Source: Symbiodinium natans
Lineage: Eukaryota; Sar; Dinophyceae; Suessiales; Symbiodiniaceae
Assembly: GCA_905221605.1 (NCBI GenBank)
Contig: CAJNDS010002299.1
Coordinates: 408,001 to 472,000 of the forward strand
DNA length: 64,000 bases
Direction: 5' to 3'
The notes under the pieces were generated by a model. The model had not been told where the DNA came from. It saw only the letters and a list, made by a program, of their open reading frames with translations, and ran no database searches. Positions 1 through 13,267 of the stretch are shown one piece after another (position 1 is the stretch's first letter; each line of letters opens with the position of its first letter). The position numbers and the translations under genes are program-made.

Positions 1-134
1 TGTGTCTTGGCGGTGTGTCCTGATGTGTTCAGCGAAGGCGTGCAAGTTCGGAAAGGGCCAGTGGGTTTGCCGTCTGAGGGAACGGCTGCGGCGGAAGCAA
101 GCAGTCCAAAAACACATCATGACACACACGGTGG

Positions 135-224
135 TTTCCGAAAATAGGGGCACCCTTTATGGGGGGTGCCTTTAAGGGGATTCTATTCCACTTGGGGTAT
201 AAAGAGGTACCCCTATTTGGGAAA
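135..224. repeat. Short inverted-repeat element, copy 1
   Basis: About 90 bp bounded by imperfect inverted repeats: TTTCCGAAAATAGGGGCACC on the left, and GGTACCCCTATTTGGGAAA on the right, which is nearly its reverse complement. The interior is rich in GGGG and CCCC runs. Related sequences lie near 7653, 36613 and 40130. Size and structure resemble a non-autonomous MITE-like element. No open frame is inside, so mobility is inference. Confidence 0.5.
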
Positions 225-2113
225 CAGTCATATCAGTTCATCACCCCCTGCAAGACAAGGGGGCTTTAGTCCTGAAAGGGCCTCAGCGTTTGTCGACAAC
301 AAAGACTCCAGGATCTTAGGGTAAGGGTCTCGACCGGCCTGCGGCTCCTTTCGGGCAAGCGCTGAAGCAATCCGAAATAAAGTGCGACCCAAACCCAAAA
401 CAAACTTGGCCTCGTCGCATTAGTATCGTCGCCCCTCAGAATTGCCACCTGCCTCCCCGATACCGATAAATTGATGGATTTGGTGCGGGCTTCTGCCATT
501 TCTCGGCCATTCCGGGCCCTCCAATTTCTATTTCCACCCACTTCAATGATGCAACCCTGGCATTAAACACATTCGCACAGGGGAAGCTGGTGGCGTACCA
601 GAACCGGACCTTCACTTAAGCTCAATGGATCATGACCCCCTGAGCTCTAGCTAGTGCCCTGGGTGCATACCAGGTGCCGACCGACGGAAATACACCTCGG
701 ATGTCATCAGAATCAGCCGCGGTGACCAGGCCGTCCTCCACCCATCAGGAGGAGAGCAGGGTTTTCTAGACCGGGTTCAGGGTTTAAGCCTTCTGAGGTC
801 GTCTGGAACTCTGGCAGGACTCCGCACTCCTTTCCCAGCAACTTCATGGCGACCAAGGCGATAATGTAGATGACCTCGGCATCGCGTCTGAAATCTGTAG
901 CAGATGTGCCCTCTACAACTCCGCTACAAACCACACGCAATAAAAAGACACGACATTGTATTCTCATCTTGACATGGCCCAACATGCGCAGCCTCAGACT
1001 GCCACCGACCCCAGCCATAGCGACAGGCCCGAAGATGTTTGTCTTTTGACAGGCTGAAGTACACGAAGCCAAACCATCACGGCCCGGACGATTCTGAACT
1101 CCTCCCCGAACAACGTCCACAAACAAGCAACCAACTATCAAAACTTGGATGGCAAGGTGCGGCAATCGTAAGCAGCAACAACCTTGGCATACGACAAGTG
1201 CCGCTTCACACAGATCCGGCAGCCTCAACTCGCCCACAAACAAAGAGTCCGCGAATTCGGCGGGCTACGCACTCAAGCACTTGGTCCATTTCAGCCCCTT
1301 TAGAATCCAAAACTTGGAGTTTGCCTCTGCATCCGAAGCACCAGGCCATGCCCTGCATGGCTGAGAGGATACCTTTCAGAAGATTGTAGAGTGGAGGGAT
1401 GCCGCGAACCTGAGAACTCTGTGTTGAGGTGAAGCCTTGCCTCTTCGGCACATGTCTGTGGCCGTGCGCAACAGTAGATGTGTGGCGTGAAGCGCTATGT
1501 CTTTGGGCCTGCGTTCTCAAAGCATGTGCTTGTCTTCTGCAACACATCACTCCGGATTGCGTGAAAGCCCAACGACTGGCTGTGCAGGCAAGATTCCAAA
1601 CGCACCAACCGGAGGAGTCGGACCTGGTCAGTCGGGAGCTGAGGAGCACTGATTTCAACATGAAGTTAACTGTCACGAAACGCCACAGGACGCGACAGAG
1701 AGAGAGAGAGAGAGCGAAAGAGAGGGACGTGACAAATGTAAACGGAGCGACAAGCAAGGAAGCCAGCGAGAACGCGCAAATAATCGCAAACCTACATGCA
1801 AGAACCTGCAGTTCAATATTGCACCCCAATCCCAAGGGTGAGAAGAACATCTGCAGACTAGGAGCAAGCCGAAGCATCCTGAGTGGCAGAGACATCTAAA
1901 AATGTCGTAACTGTCTTTGCGCTGCCACATGGCATGGGCCCCCATCACTCCAGGCACCATTACCGCAACGACTCATGTCAGATGCCTTGGCCAAGGCACC
2001 TCAACATGTTCATGACATTGCCTCGGAGGTCGCAACAAGAAGCAAAGGGCTCGATAAAATGGGCACTTGGGGTAGTTTATGTTATAACAGCTAAGAAAAC
2101 CTAGAAAATCATA

Positions 2114-2178
2114 TTGGTATATATTGGGGCCCCTGATGGCCATCAGTTGGTATTTATTGGGCTCCTGATGGCCATCAT
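2114..2178. repeat. 33/32-bp tandem duplication with GATGGCCATC palindrome
   Basis: Two adjacent near-identical units start TTGGTAT and end in the perfect 10-bp palindrome GATGGCCATC. They differ by a few substitutions and one deleted base, which suggests a recent local duplication. No coding frame depends on it. Confidence 0.7.
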
Positions 2179-3027
2179 AGATAGTCTTAGCGGATGGCCT
2201 CCAAGCGATGTAGCATGATTTATCATGGCTTGATTTTGGGGACCTCTCTGAGAGTCGTTACGCTGAAAGCACCGTTGGTGCACGAACCTGCCTCACGATG
2301 TATAGCATCCTGCTCGCCTGCCCCCGCTCTACCATCACAAGAAAGCCCGGCTACCTGTTGGGCAGCTGGAATCCCATCATGTTCAAGTATGTGCTGAGGT
2401 GCTCAGGGACTTGTCTGAGTCTTTCTCATCCATACCGGCCTCGCAGCAGAGCCGTGCAATTCTGGGGAAACAGCCTGCATGTGGCGCTTGGTCATCTGCC
2501 AGCCTATGCGAAGAGGTTATAACGCACATTCGGATTCGGGGCACCTATGCTACCCCTTCCGACGACCGTCTCTCGTCGTCTGTCCCCTCCTCCCAGGTCA
2601 CAGGCTAGGCTTACGATTTCCCATGTTTCCAATGTAACGACTTCAAAAACCATTGGTAAACCTCGTCGTCAGGAGTAGGGCTTTGAATCCCAAGCTCTCC
2701 AACCCCCAAGTTTGCCTCTTTTTTCCAACGTGGCACCCACTGGCCACCCTACAGTAGGCAGGCACTTTCAAACAAGACTTCACCTACAACTTTACTGACT
2801 TGCTTTGGAGCAGGCGCCTCGGATGTCAGCAGTTTGTACAGTGGTATGAACCACTGATCCATACAGCCTTGGCATCACGCGTGACACCTCTCAGTCCCTG
2901 AGAGAAGCAAAGCCCTCTCGAAGAGAGCTCCCACACAAACGACCCAAAAACGAAGAGGAAATCATTTACAGTACTTTCGCGGGTGTGTGCGGTGGGAACA
3001 CAATTGTTGACAATCCGCAGGTACTTA

Positions 3028-3041
3028 AACACACAAACACA

Positions 3042-3094
<53 letters not shown>

Positions 3095-3112
3095 ACACAC
3101 ACACACACACAC
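3028..3112. repeat. (CA)n microsatellite
   Basis: About 85 bp of almost pure AC dinucleotide repeat with a few interruptions (ACAAAC, AGAGAC). The Val/Cys-rich minus-strand frame across it is a translation of the repeat and is not counted as a gene. Confidence 0.9.
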
Positions 3113-3595
3113 GGGGTAAACTTGACACCGTTATAAGACACATATGAGCGTGTAGGCTTGTAATGATCCAGTACCCTGGTCTACTTCTGAATGCATCTCG
3201 GATGCCACCAATGACGATGATCTTGGCTTGGGGAACTGCATTCCCGGAGCGACTGCTAGCTGAGGGTCTCTACCATGGCACATATGCATGATATCTGCAT
3301 GCATTCTTCCTGCAGGGTGCTAAACGGGCCTCTCAATTAGATTAGCAACGACATGTGATGCTGAAGTTTCGACTTAGACCCTTCACAACACTTCCGGTTC
3401 GCTTCCGCAGCACTTCGTGGTGTGTGTCACGCCCATGGCCAATCCATAGTCGCAGAGGAGTCATGTTCGCTGACATCTCTGTGCATGCTCAGCGTCGAAA
3501 TCCAGCCAATTGAATGCCCACCTTGGGCAGGTTGCGCATGAGGATTTCTGGACGGAGACTTTTCGAATCTTTTCAACATGTCATGAATTCCCTAA

Positions 3596-3841
3596 GTGAT
3601 CGGTCCAGACGTCGCCTTGACCAGTGCTCTCAGCCTCCTAGCACAGCACTACAACGTCCACCCTATCAACAAGAGTGTCCAGCGAAGGAGTCTGTTTCGG
3701 GTTTCCGAGGCAGAACGTGAACATATGAGGGCAGCTTTTGTGCCCCAAAGAATGCCTGCGGTCAAGACACTGATCGTTGCAGAAGAAGCTAAGGCCAAAA
3801 TGGCTTATTCGAATGACAATCTCGAAGAGGAAGATGCCTGA
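3596..3841 (+). CDS. Candidate C-terminal exon, unrecognised protein
   Basis: Roughly 80 codons stay open to a TGA, and the last 45 residues look coding: acidic and alanine-rich, with segments such as VSEAEREHMRAAFV and VAEEAKAKMAYSNDNLEEED. The antisense frame is less protein-like. No family is recognised. The start is not supported, so this is offered as a possible 3' exon of a plus-strand gene or a decayed fragment. Expression data would decide. Confidence 0.28.
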   Translation: MIGPDVALTSALSLLAQHYNVHPINKSVQRRSLFRVSEAEREHMRAAFVPQRMPAVKTLIVAEEAKAKMAYSNDNLEEEDA

Positions 3842-6800
3842 GTGCTTCCGCTGCGTGAGTGAGTCTCATCTCCATTTTCCAAGCTGGTCAGTCACATTGG
3901 ACAGTGCAAGCCGATGCATCTATACGACTAAGGTCCGTGCCGAGGAAAAGGTTCTCGAAGTACACCCAACAGCCCAGATCGGGAAAGTCCTCCTGTGGGG
4001 GAAGGGAAGATTCGCAGAACGAACGCCGAAACCCCAGTGGGGCCATGCTAGAGGTCAAACGCCCCTCAGCTTTGCTATAGCAACCCAGGTAAGGGTGGTA
4101 GAGGCTTGGAGGTTTCGACTGCCGTTCGACAGCAGCTGACACTTGTTGGCACATTGGACCACGCAGCGCCTGAATCCCCATCATGATGCAGTTGAGACCG
4201 ATGATGAACATCCTTGCACACACGCTGCCCCGTTTTCTCACAAAACCGAATGGGATGATCCTTTCCTCGCACTGCGGTCTTCCTAGGCGTTCGGTGCCTT
4301 ACTACCTTGACGCTGGCTTTTTGCCTGTCAGGTTTGGGGTCATGCTTGCGATCCTACGCAGGATTTGGCTTTGGATCTTGTGTGTTGGGCCGAACACTTC
4401 GAGCCAGTCGCATGAAGGCAATGAAAGAATCGTTCTCGGCCCAGCCCAGACCGGCATTGCCCACCTCAGCAGCATGGGAGCTGCTGTTTAGTGTCACCAG
4501 AAACACTTCGGGCCCTTAACTTTAAACTGCAGATCCTGGCATCCCATCCACAGTCTAAGGAGCCATTATTTCAAACGTGTGGCCGACAAATCAAGCAGCA
4601 GTGCCATGTGCACAACACTCACCGAACCGAGCGACGCAGTTCACCCACTAGCATGTTCAGCACAATCTACCGGCACGATGTTTGTGAACCGCACGGGCAT
4701 CAAGGAGGGCAGCATCGAGCATCTAGATTAGATTCACACGCCGTTCGCATGTCCGAAGTTGAACATGGAAACACCAGGAACACGATTCTTTCATCCCTCA
4801 TCCCTACACACGCCACCACTGAATCCACTTTGACGAACCATGGATTCTCGAGTTTTGCCTCATCAAATAGCTTCTACCTCCCAAACTGCCAAATCTGCCA
4901 CCCCTTGCCTTGCTGCACACCCTCAGGATGCGGACGAATCGGAAGATCCTGGCAGGTGCGGGTCTTGGGCATGATGCCGCTGCAGCATCTGACATCATCA
5001 AAAGGTCACAGACTTTGCCTGCGACCAGGCTATTGCGTAGGGTTTCGGAGTGTTGGGCGCAGGGCACCCTTTGAATGCATGTGTGAAGACACTTCCAGCC
5101 CACACATCAATCGAGCCGATGAGATACAACTTCTTCACACATCGGAAGGGCGTACCTACCATGTCCAGGAGCGTAGACCTACTGAAACAAAGCATCAAGG
5201 GCAGAGAAAGTCGGATTCAGCAACAGGAGATCCGTGCTTAGTTTCCGTACTGCTCAGTACAGTTCCTAACGATTGGGGTTTCTCTTAGGGTTCATCATCG
5301 TCGTGGACCGCATGCAGCCGGAGATTGAAATTACGCCGCTATGAAGAACTATGATAGAGGACGCAACAAGGCACTTGCGGCTATGCCATTTCCCGACCTC
5401 ACCAAGTCACATGAGTTGGAGCCCGTAAAGGCTGGTGCCTCAAGATTCGTAGGGCGCCGAAGCTCATTCCCTCGTGGTCCATGATCAAGGGCAACACCCA
5501 CTGCTCCAGGACGGAGACCACCCTGGCTCTGCGACAGATCTCCGAAGAAAGCATCGTACCAACGAGCAAGACTGTCAAAGCTGTTGTGGGGCTGTGCGTT
5601 GCGTGATGCATCCGAGATGCACAATGACAGTGTCCAGCCAGTAAGACCTGTGTCGCACCGATAAAGCACTAGCATCAAACGTGCCGGCTTGAGTGCAACC
5701 AGAGTAAAGTAACATCATATAATAAAGTTTAAACAATATAACAACAGCAATATCATATAATGTAATATAACTGATAACCTAGTAGTAGAAACCGCTCACA
5801 ACCAGCCTCGAAGGATTTACACTAAGTTGGACCGGCCAAGGCTCCAGGTTTTGGAGATTGGCCGATGGAACAGCAGTGACTGGTGCCACAAGGCAAAGCG
5901 CAGGCCCAACTCCTCGGTGCTTTGCGCTGTCGCGTAGAACTGCTCTGCCACAAGGCATCGCCAAAGAAATGCATCTTCATTCCCCCTAAGTTACAAGCCT
6001 GAGCATATTGTGAATCCTACAGTCACCACCTGCACCATCCAACTGCTCTGCCATCGTCTCGTTCAAGGTCTCGTCTTTAGCATGGGAATGTGGCAAACAC
6101 ATAAGGCCACCACAACAACGTAGAAGATGAGGAAGGCTTGGTCGAGATACCACAGGTCCTTTGCAAAGCAAGAAAGAGCAATGCTGAGTTCGATGCTTGT
6201 CTAGTCTAGTGTATGCAACTTACAGGCTTTTCCCTACGCAAAAATCGCAAAATGCACGAATGGAGAAGCAGCGACGTACACCAGCTTGATCCACAATTCG
6301 TGCCATGCGGTTTCTTGACTGAAGACCCCGCCGAGACTGGCACAACAGCCAAGCCACGCCCGAGATCTTCATCATGGGGTCCCAGAAGTGCTTGCCAATC
6401 ATGACAACGACGTTCATGAAAACCTGCGCGTTGGAAAACTAAACTAAAGAAGGACTAGCTCAGTGGCCGAACCAGATTGTTACAAGACACGGACTACGGT
6501 GGCAGCTTTGACATCCCATGGCATGTTCACAAGCTGCGGAACATTGCGGAACAAACTGCTGTCAGGCGGCGATCAGCATGGAAAGAAAATTGAATGCATT
6601 GCCTTGGTCAGTTTGTGGGGATGGAGACAGTCTGCCCTCTGGCTGCATTCCCGAACGCGAATGCAGAACTTTGACCATACATGCCGCCGCTTCGGGCAGT
6701 ACAAGTGATAAGCTCCTTTTATTCCGAGAGCAACTTGCTTTCAGCTCCCTTTCGCTTAAACATTGTTGCATAAGAACTAAACATCATTGGCGGCCAAGGC

Positions 6801-7652
6801 TCCATCCACAAAGTACAAGCACTCAGGGCCAGGAGGAATTTCTTCCTCTTCTTCTTCCGGTGCCTCCGATCGTGCACCTCCGGCAGTTGAATTAGTATTA
6901 ACTTGAGGGGCAAAGTCGAGGACGACGAAAGCTAGCCTGGATTCCCCCCCTCTCCGCTCCGCGTCCCCCCCGCCTTCCCCCCCTCCCAATTTCTCTTCGT
7001 CTTCGGCTACTGTCCTTCACGCCACAACCCCACACACCAACACACCCCACCACACCCCACCACACGCCACATACCACGACGCACCGCCCCACACGACACA
7101 TCACCACCACGACCACCACCGACCACCACCATCACCATCACCACCGCCAAAATCACGGCTATCACCAGACAACAGCACCGCAGACCGCCACCACGCAGCC
7201 ATCAATTCTGCCTAGGCAGAATGCGTGCTCATACAAACAGCGATCATCCGCGATCTGCAACGCAACGACCGCGCAGCTATCGCCCCCCCACCCCCACAAG
7301 ATTGATAGGTTCGAGGAATCCGGCCCGTTTAAAAGGAAGCTACTGAGCCATTCGATAACCCCCCTTTTCATCGATGTTGTCAATTGCTTCGCAGCTCGGA
7401 GGAGATTGATTCCTGCAGCTAAAGGCTTTCGTGATAATAGCAACTCCATTCATCTCGAGAAGGACTATATGGTTGACATCCATGAACCCTACTGTAGAAG
7501 CCTTCCCCGGGGCACCGAACAGAAGTCGTGCACCCGCGCTGAGGGTCCGACTCAGCTCCAACCTTCGATTCAATGATCTCGCTCTCGCCTCAAGCGTAGT
7601 AAAACAAAGGCACTTGATGAGCTGTGAAAGACTACTGGGAAACAGGGAACAT

Positions 7653-7740
7653 GGGGATTTCGGAATATTTGGGGTTGATTTCTTGGGGTCCTTGTAACCT
7701 CGTATTTGGGGTCTATATTAGGGGTCCCTGATTTTGAACC
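7653..7740. repeat. Short inverted-repeat element, copy 2
   Basis: The right part (GGGGTCTATATTAGGGGTCC onward) matches the reverse complement of the left part of the copy at 36613 over roughly 35 bp. The left end GGGATTTCGGAATATTTGGGG resembles the family terminus. No gene is inside. Confidence 0.5.
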
Positions 7741-8479
7741 TGAGGAACAGAGCAGCTAGACAGCTAGAACCTGAAACAATGTGGGCACTGTGGTTGGGCT
7801 ATGCCCGTGTGCACTCCAGCAATTCAAGAAGTTGTTGCGTCTTCTAGGTTCGACCGTACACATGGCACACGCAGACATGACCGGCATGCAATCTGTCAAA
7901 TATTCCCAAACATGTTCGATATCTTTGTACGCCCTACTGCTACAAGCTCCGCGTTTCTCCACCAAACATGCCGAGTCACATCGAGGGAGTTGATGTCTTT
8001 TTCCACCCTGCGCAGAATGCAGACAATCCCCAACATAAGGCGTTTGGAGAAAGAAAGACTCCCCTCTGTCCTATGGATGGACCTCCTGACGAATCCCTTT
8101 CTGAATCCTTTTGCGGCTGATGCAGGCCGCGCCAAGGCGGGGTGCACGTGCGTTAGTATTGCTTCCATTACATTGCATGCCCACCGGCATGCCCGGATAG
8201 GGACCTGCCCATCTCGCAGCCAGCTCGTTGACGAAAGTCGCACCCTGGCCAAGGCGCGGGCGTGGCTGGCCTCGCCGTCCTTGAAATTCGTGGTTGTCTT
8301 GCCCCCGCGTTCATGCGAAACTGTCGCCGCTTTTTGGACGTCCGTGTTCAGCGAAACTGTCGCTTGTGGACTTCCGTGCTCATCTCCCAGCCCGCTCCTC
8401 TCACTCCGACGTCCATATTCTCTCACTCCTTTGGATTCCGATTCCAGAGTCGATGCTCTGCGAACAATCCCAATATGAA

Positions 8480-11400
8480 CAACCTGGGGACTCAGTGCCG
8501 ATCACGATCAACCAGTTCCCAATCAACAATCCACGGCACACAATCTAGGGGCAAAAACCCTTTTGGCAGCTCTGTGAAGCCGCGCTTTGGCCAAATGCAA
8601 GTTGCATTCAGCTGTGAACCCAAATTGCTGACTTGTTCACATAGGGCTCATTCAGGCCAGTGTCATGCAGTTTAACAAGACGACCCCAGGACCAGAGAAC
8701 CACAGCTCCCCTAAACTCCTTTGCAGCGGGGCATGAGGATGGAGTGCCAGGAAGAAGCAAGAGACCCCCACCATTGCTTGCAGCCCGCCTCTCCGCACGA
8801 GCCTGCCACCTGGATAATTCCACTCCAAGCTCTTCCTTCTCCTTGGGCTGTGGGTTTAGAGTAATTTTCCCCTCTTAGAATTTAGGTCCTAGGGTTTAGG
8901 CATAGGCTGTGAATTATAAGTTTAGTTGTCGTTGGTCTTTGCGTGTTGTTCTGCTGCCACCCGCCTAAGACTTAAGACCGCCTCACATGGTCTCAGCGTG
9001 TTTAGGGTTGAGTTGTGGTCTTGGCATGGAACAGAATATGCGGCCGAAGTTTGAGGTTGGCATCCTACTGTACTTGCCAGCCAAAGACACCATGACCTCG
9101 AAGTGACCCTCACTTCCGTGACCATTGCAAGCCATACAACATCTGCATTTCCATTGCAGAAGTTTCTAGCACACAGAGACTCAGAGTTAGTTAGTTTATT
9201 CGAGGGACCAATATGGACGGGGCTATTAATTGGGGACCTGTGGTCTTCTTCCTTTCTCCTCAAACCCAAACGAACAATTTCTAGCGTCCGAGATATGTTG
9301 CGAAAGGCCTCTTACCATCCAACATCCGAAACATGTGCGAGGAAGTAGATGAATTTGGTGGCGGCTCGCCGCTAGCAACCTGCCCTATGCATCTCTATAC
9401 CACCAGGGCTGCGAAACATGTAAAGCCACACACTGCTTGGCATGTGCGCAGACCTCAGGCTTGCGACCGCATGCTGCGCACACGTATGTCACAGCACCTG
9501 ATCAACAGGCCCAACAATGTCTGCCATGTTCATGTGTGCATAGATATATACATATATACATATACATGCATACAGGCCACATGCGAAGCTTTGCTACTGC
9601 TGCCGGAATCTTGCACTTGCAGAGTACAATCCACGTCGTACAGACAGCCTCCTGAAGCATGTATAAATCGAAAACTCGTACACGTCGAATAGTTCGTCGG
9701 CAAGCAGCGCGATCTATCTGCTTCAATGCCGCGTATATGGCCTCAGCCAGGAGCCAAGCAATGGCGACACTACAGAATACCCCTGTTGAAACAAAGCTTC
9801 ACTACTAGCAAGCCGGTGATGCCATAGTGGTAAGGATGGCGCAACCCTGTCATTACTTCCGGGGAAAGCTTGCAAGCAGAATAAATGGGAATGATGCACG
9901 ACGAGTAACAAGAAGATGGGATGACAGTCGGAAGAAACTACTCCCAAACTGAATGATGAGGTGTTCTGGCTGTGTGCGTGAGGCGAGGCTCAAAAACACT
10001 CAGACAAAAAAGCCATCTACGCTTCACCTGCAGCAAAGGATGCTGCAATGCTACATTTCTATCCAGACAAGTAGTTGGGGCCCCCTTACCAACAATGCAT
10101 GGGCAAAATGTTTGCGTTCTCGCAAATCAAAGGGGGTGAGCTGGCGCAAAACACAAGAGCAACCGAAACCATAGCTGTGACGTGTACATGTACGCGGCAT
10201 TGGCTGTGTTGTGGTGCCCGTCTGGACACGAGGCGGATGCCTCTTTTTTTGCGATGCCAAGAGATATGTCTAGAGTCAGACCTGGGTCTTAGCTCTGAGG
10301 TCGGGGCGTCATGATCCTCTCCTTCTTCCAACCTTAGAGTAGTGCAAAGGTTAGCTTGCGCGACCACCCACCATTGAATCCTGTACATGGGGCCCCTCGA
10401 GACTGCAGAATCTGAAGAGTCACGCCAAATGCCTGCTCTGATCGGGTGCTGGGTTGCGGAATCCAACTTCTCAGACAACTGCGCAGGTGCTTGCAGCTGC
10501 CAGCATGCCCATTCTGAATTAAAATGACTCATGTTTGGGGGTTTTGTTCCTGTGTCACTCACGCCGCTACTAGACTCTGCCGAGAGGCAGGTAGTTGGAC
10601 GTGCCATCGGATAGCGAGGATTCTTGATCCTTGGAGCAGGCGATGGGAGGCGCAGCCCTGCCAGAGTCAGCCATGCTACGAACTAACTGTTGAAGCCACA
10701 AAAGAACAGCTTCAGGACTCCATTTTCCCAACATATCCACGCAACTCATGGCCACCACGATGACAGAGTGATCCAGGCACGTGCGCACACGCGCGCACGG
10801 CTCTCAAAGCAAAGATGTGTGGCAAAGCGAATCTTGCACAACACTCGCACTCGCCAAGCGTCAATTTGACCTTACGGGCAGGGGCAAGCTGTCAGCGGGC
10901 GCACACAAAGTAGCTAAATGGCAGCTTGTTCCATGGAAGCACACACAATAACTCTGGGACAACTGCTCACTGATACGTAGCATCTGCTACCTGTCTAACT
11001 GTCCCAGGACGAGCGGCTGATCTCTTCGACGAAGTGCCTGAACGATGCTGGCAAGGCATGGTACGAGGCAGGCCGTTTTGCTAGCTGATCTTGTCTCCAA
11101 GCCACACACCACTGGTACAAGCATTCAAGACTAATTAAGCTGTCCACGTGGAGGCAGATTGAAACCCCCAAACCCTTGACAGCAATTGGACTGAGGGTGG
11201 TGTCTGTTTTCAGAGAACACTCTCAGCGCTAAACCCCGCATTCTGCACCCTAGATCACACTCATCGAAAGTTAACCCAAACTGACTGAGACATGTCCACA
11301 CAAGGAGGGGTGGGAGCCTGGACGACATGCCGTCTGCGAGGCTCCAAAGACCGGTTTGAGCCAAACAAGCTGCTGGTGGCTCGCAGACTCGGCCAGTTCT

Positions 11401-12030
11401 GCTTAATTCTGGTCCCCTTTCGAGGGTTTAGGGTTTAGGGTTAGGGTTTATGTTTTTGGGTTCCCTAAAACTTGAGGGCCTATTCTTAGACCTTGGGGGA
11501 ATCTTCATTCGACCTTGTGTCCTCCCAATTTCCTAGCAGTGCTCCGCAGCCCATGCGCCATGAGCATGACCGACAGCCACATGAATCTTGGGGTCGCTCA
11601 CAGTCCCTTAGTATGGGCCCTTACAAAGGGGACCCCCTCTATGCCCCTTTTTCTACTCTATACTCTATACAAAAATATTAAGGGCCCGGGCAACTGCCCT
11701 AGAATGAAAAAAGGCTGAGCCGGGCCACTGTGAGCCGCCTGACGCACGACGCTGAACTTGCAGGCTGGGATGCTGCGTGCACGAACGTCAATCGGGCACC
11801 AGAACAGACTCCCATTTCTGTGCCTGGAAGGTCAGGTAGAGGCAGATGCTGAAATCTTCCAAGTTCTGGTGGTGGGACAGACCTCCGCCACGCTGGTTTT
11901 GCTTTTGGTGTCAACTCAACATGGACAGCAATTCAAAGGCAATGTCAAGAAATCTGTCACGCAAGGTGCAATGTGCGATTGACGATCCACAGCGTGCCGT
12001 TCCAGACCTGCACGAAACTGAAGGCAACAG
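8480..12030. other. Interval without confident genes
   Basis: Several frames of 60-170 codons exist on both strands. The minus frame 10086-10607 (173 aa, charged near its middle) is the most protein-like, but none has a recognisable domain or a supported start. The interval holds a telomere-like TTTAGGG tract at 11423-11450 and AT-rich TATA runs near 9540-9570. Unannotated small exons could be hidden here. Confidence 0.4.
11423..11450 (+). repeat. Interstitial telomere-like TTTAGGG tract
   Basis: Three to four consecutive TTTAGGG-type units, one shortened to TTAGGG. TTTAGGG is the plant/algal-type telomere repeat also reported in dinoflagellates. The tract is internal and short, so it is a relic or recurrent motif and not a chromosome end. 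Confidence 0.7.
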
Positions 12031-12184
12031 CCAGTGATTCTGCAGCTTTTTGCCATGCTACATCTATACCTAAGCCTAGATCACTGCTTAAGGCCTCCAA
12101 ATTCTGTGCCGTCGAACTCTGCGACTCAAAGTGCTGAGCAACGCTTACCTCGCCAACACTTCGCTAACACTCACAAAAGCCTTG

Positions 12185-12805
12185 AGGCTACCGGCTACGT
12201 GCGAACTCTCCTAGATACAGTTGAAGTTCGGATGCTGTCGCCACCGCCTCGTTTCACCAGGTTGATGGCCAAGGCGAGCGATTTCAGAGAGACACTGGCA
12301 CTGGCAATTTCGCGGTGTCTGCCCGTGATAATAGCGTGACAGGAGTTTCTAAAGTATGCTGAGTATGATGGCTGCCCTCGGCATGGACGGCGAGCAAGCA
12401 CACTGCATGCAACCCAGCTGCACACTGCACGTCAACGGCTTCGTCGAACGCCTTATCGGAACCATGCCAGAGTCTGGGGCCGTCGACCCTTTCAGGGAGC
12501 AGGGCCCAGGTGCAACTTCGCGTCACGGAATGGCAGGATCCTTGTGACACGTGCGTCGCATGCCACCCAAAAACCTGCTCCATCCTCCGAGAGAGGCGCC
12601 AAATCCCACGACTCCCAACCCGCTGAGCCCGCTTGACCCAAAACCCACCATGTCGAAGTCTACCACTGGGGTGCCCAACGATACCAATCCACGCGTTCTG
12701 AGCCCCCGTAGGCGAAGACCAAGCCTGACCATGAGGGTTTTACGAGGGTTTCGGGAAATTGAAAGCAGAGTCTCAGAGGCTTTGGGCGACTCGCTGCTGT
12801 TCTAG
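12185..12805 (+). CDS. Candidate plus-strand exon cluster, unrecognised
   Basis: Three consecutive plus-strand frames look coding in part: one ending near 12339 (segment RFTRLMAKASDFRETLALAI), one at 12356-12547 (HVNGFVERLIGTMPESGAVD), and one at 12551-12805 that is Pro/Ser/Arg-rich and ends in a helical segment, RVLRGFREIESRVSEALGD, before a TAG. They could be exons or a frameshifted fragment of one gene. No domain is recognised, and antisense frames of similar length weaken the call. Confidence 0.27.
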
Positions 12806-13267
12806 TTGACACTCATGGACGTAGGCCCAGACAGAACGCCTTCAAGCCCAATCCAATTTTTATTCTTGACATCCAAGCGCCGCCAGAAAACATATAAGTT
12901 TCATGACACACATATTAGATCATATTAGATACACACCTCTGCACTTCGCCCTAAACCCATCACGCACGTGCAGGCCGTCGCCAGGAGGCCATCCTCGGCA
13001 CGTTCGGCACCGCCACGAGGCCGAGCAAAGGTGATGCCCGAGACGGGCACCGTGCCTGTCGGTCGTTCCTTTTGTTTCAGGGGGCCTGAGGATGCTTGAG
13101 GGGGGTTTAGCTTCTCTAGGAGCAGCCCATTGACGGCTAGGTCTTGTCCAGGTGGTTGAAAGTGGAAGTGGGAACACAAGTCCCCAAGAAAAAGAAAAGA
13201 TGCCTTCAACATGGTGGCACCTATGTGGCAAGGAGTATAGAACACAGGTCCTCCCTGCAAGTAGACA

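Larger units (their letters stand above)
1..3590. other. No confident gene; short repeats only
   Basis: The open frames here (for example the minus frame 1206-1895) overlap frames of similar length on the other strand and show no recognisable domain, signal peptide or conserved splice pattern. Visible structures are the inverted-repeat element at 135-224, a GA tract near 1696-1714, a 33-bp tandem duplication at 2114-2178 and a CA microsatellite at 3028-3112. Confidence 0.5.

Noticed and set aside
1206-1895. 229-codon minus frame
   Set aside because: Overlaps a 156-codon plus frame; composition is Ser/Arg/Leu-rich from a GA/CT tract and no domain or conserved exon boundary is seen.
4491-5288. 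265-codon plus frame
   Set aside because: His/Ser/Thr-rich, with no domain or codon bias and several overlapping antisense frames; length alone is not enough in DNA of this composition.
7801-8478. 225-codon plus and 176-codon minus frames on the same DNA
   Set aside because: Neither strand has a recognisable motif. A local imperfect repeat (GCGAAACTGTCGC) at 8317-8370 keeps both open.
9805-9880. Possible tRNA A box (TGCCATAGTGG)
   Set aside because: No GGTTCGAATCC-type B box follows within tRNA distance.
11350-11370. Second spliced-leader-like match (TTTGGCTCAAA)
   Set aside because: It lacks the final G and the T run of the DinoSL, and no convincing coding sequence follows.
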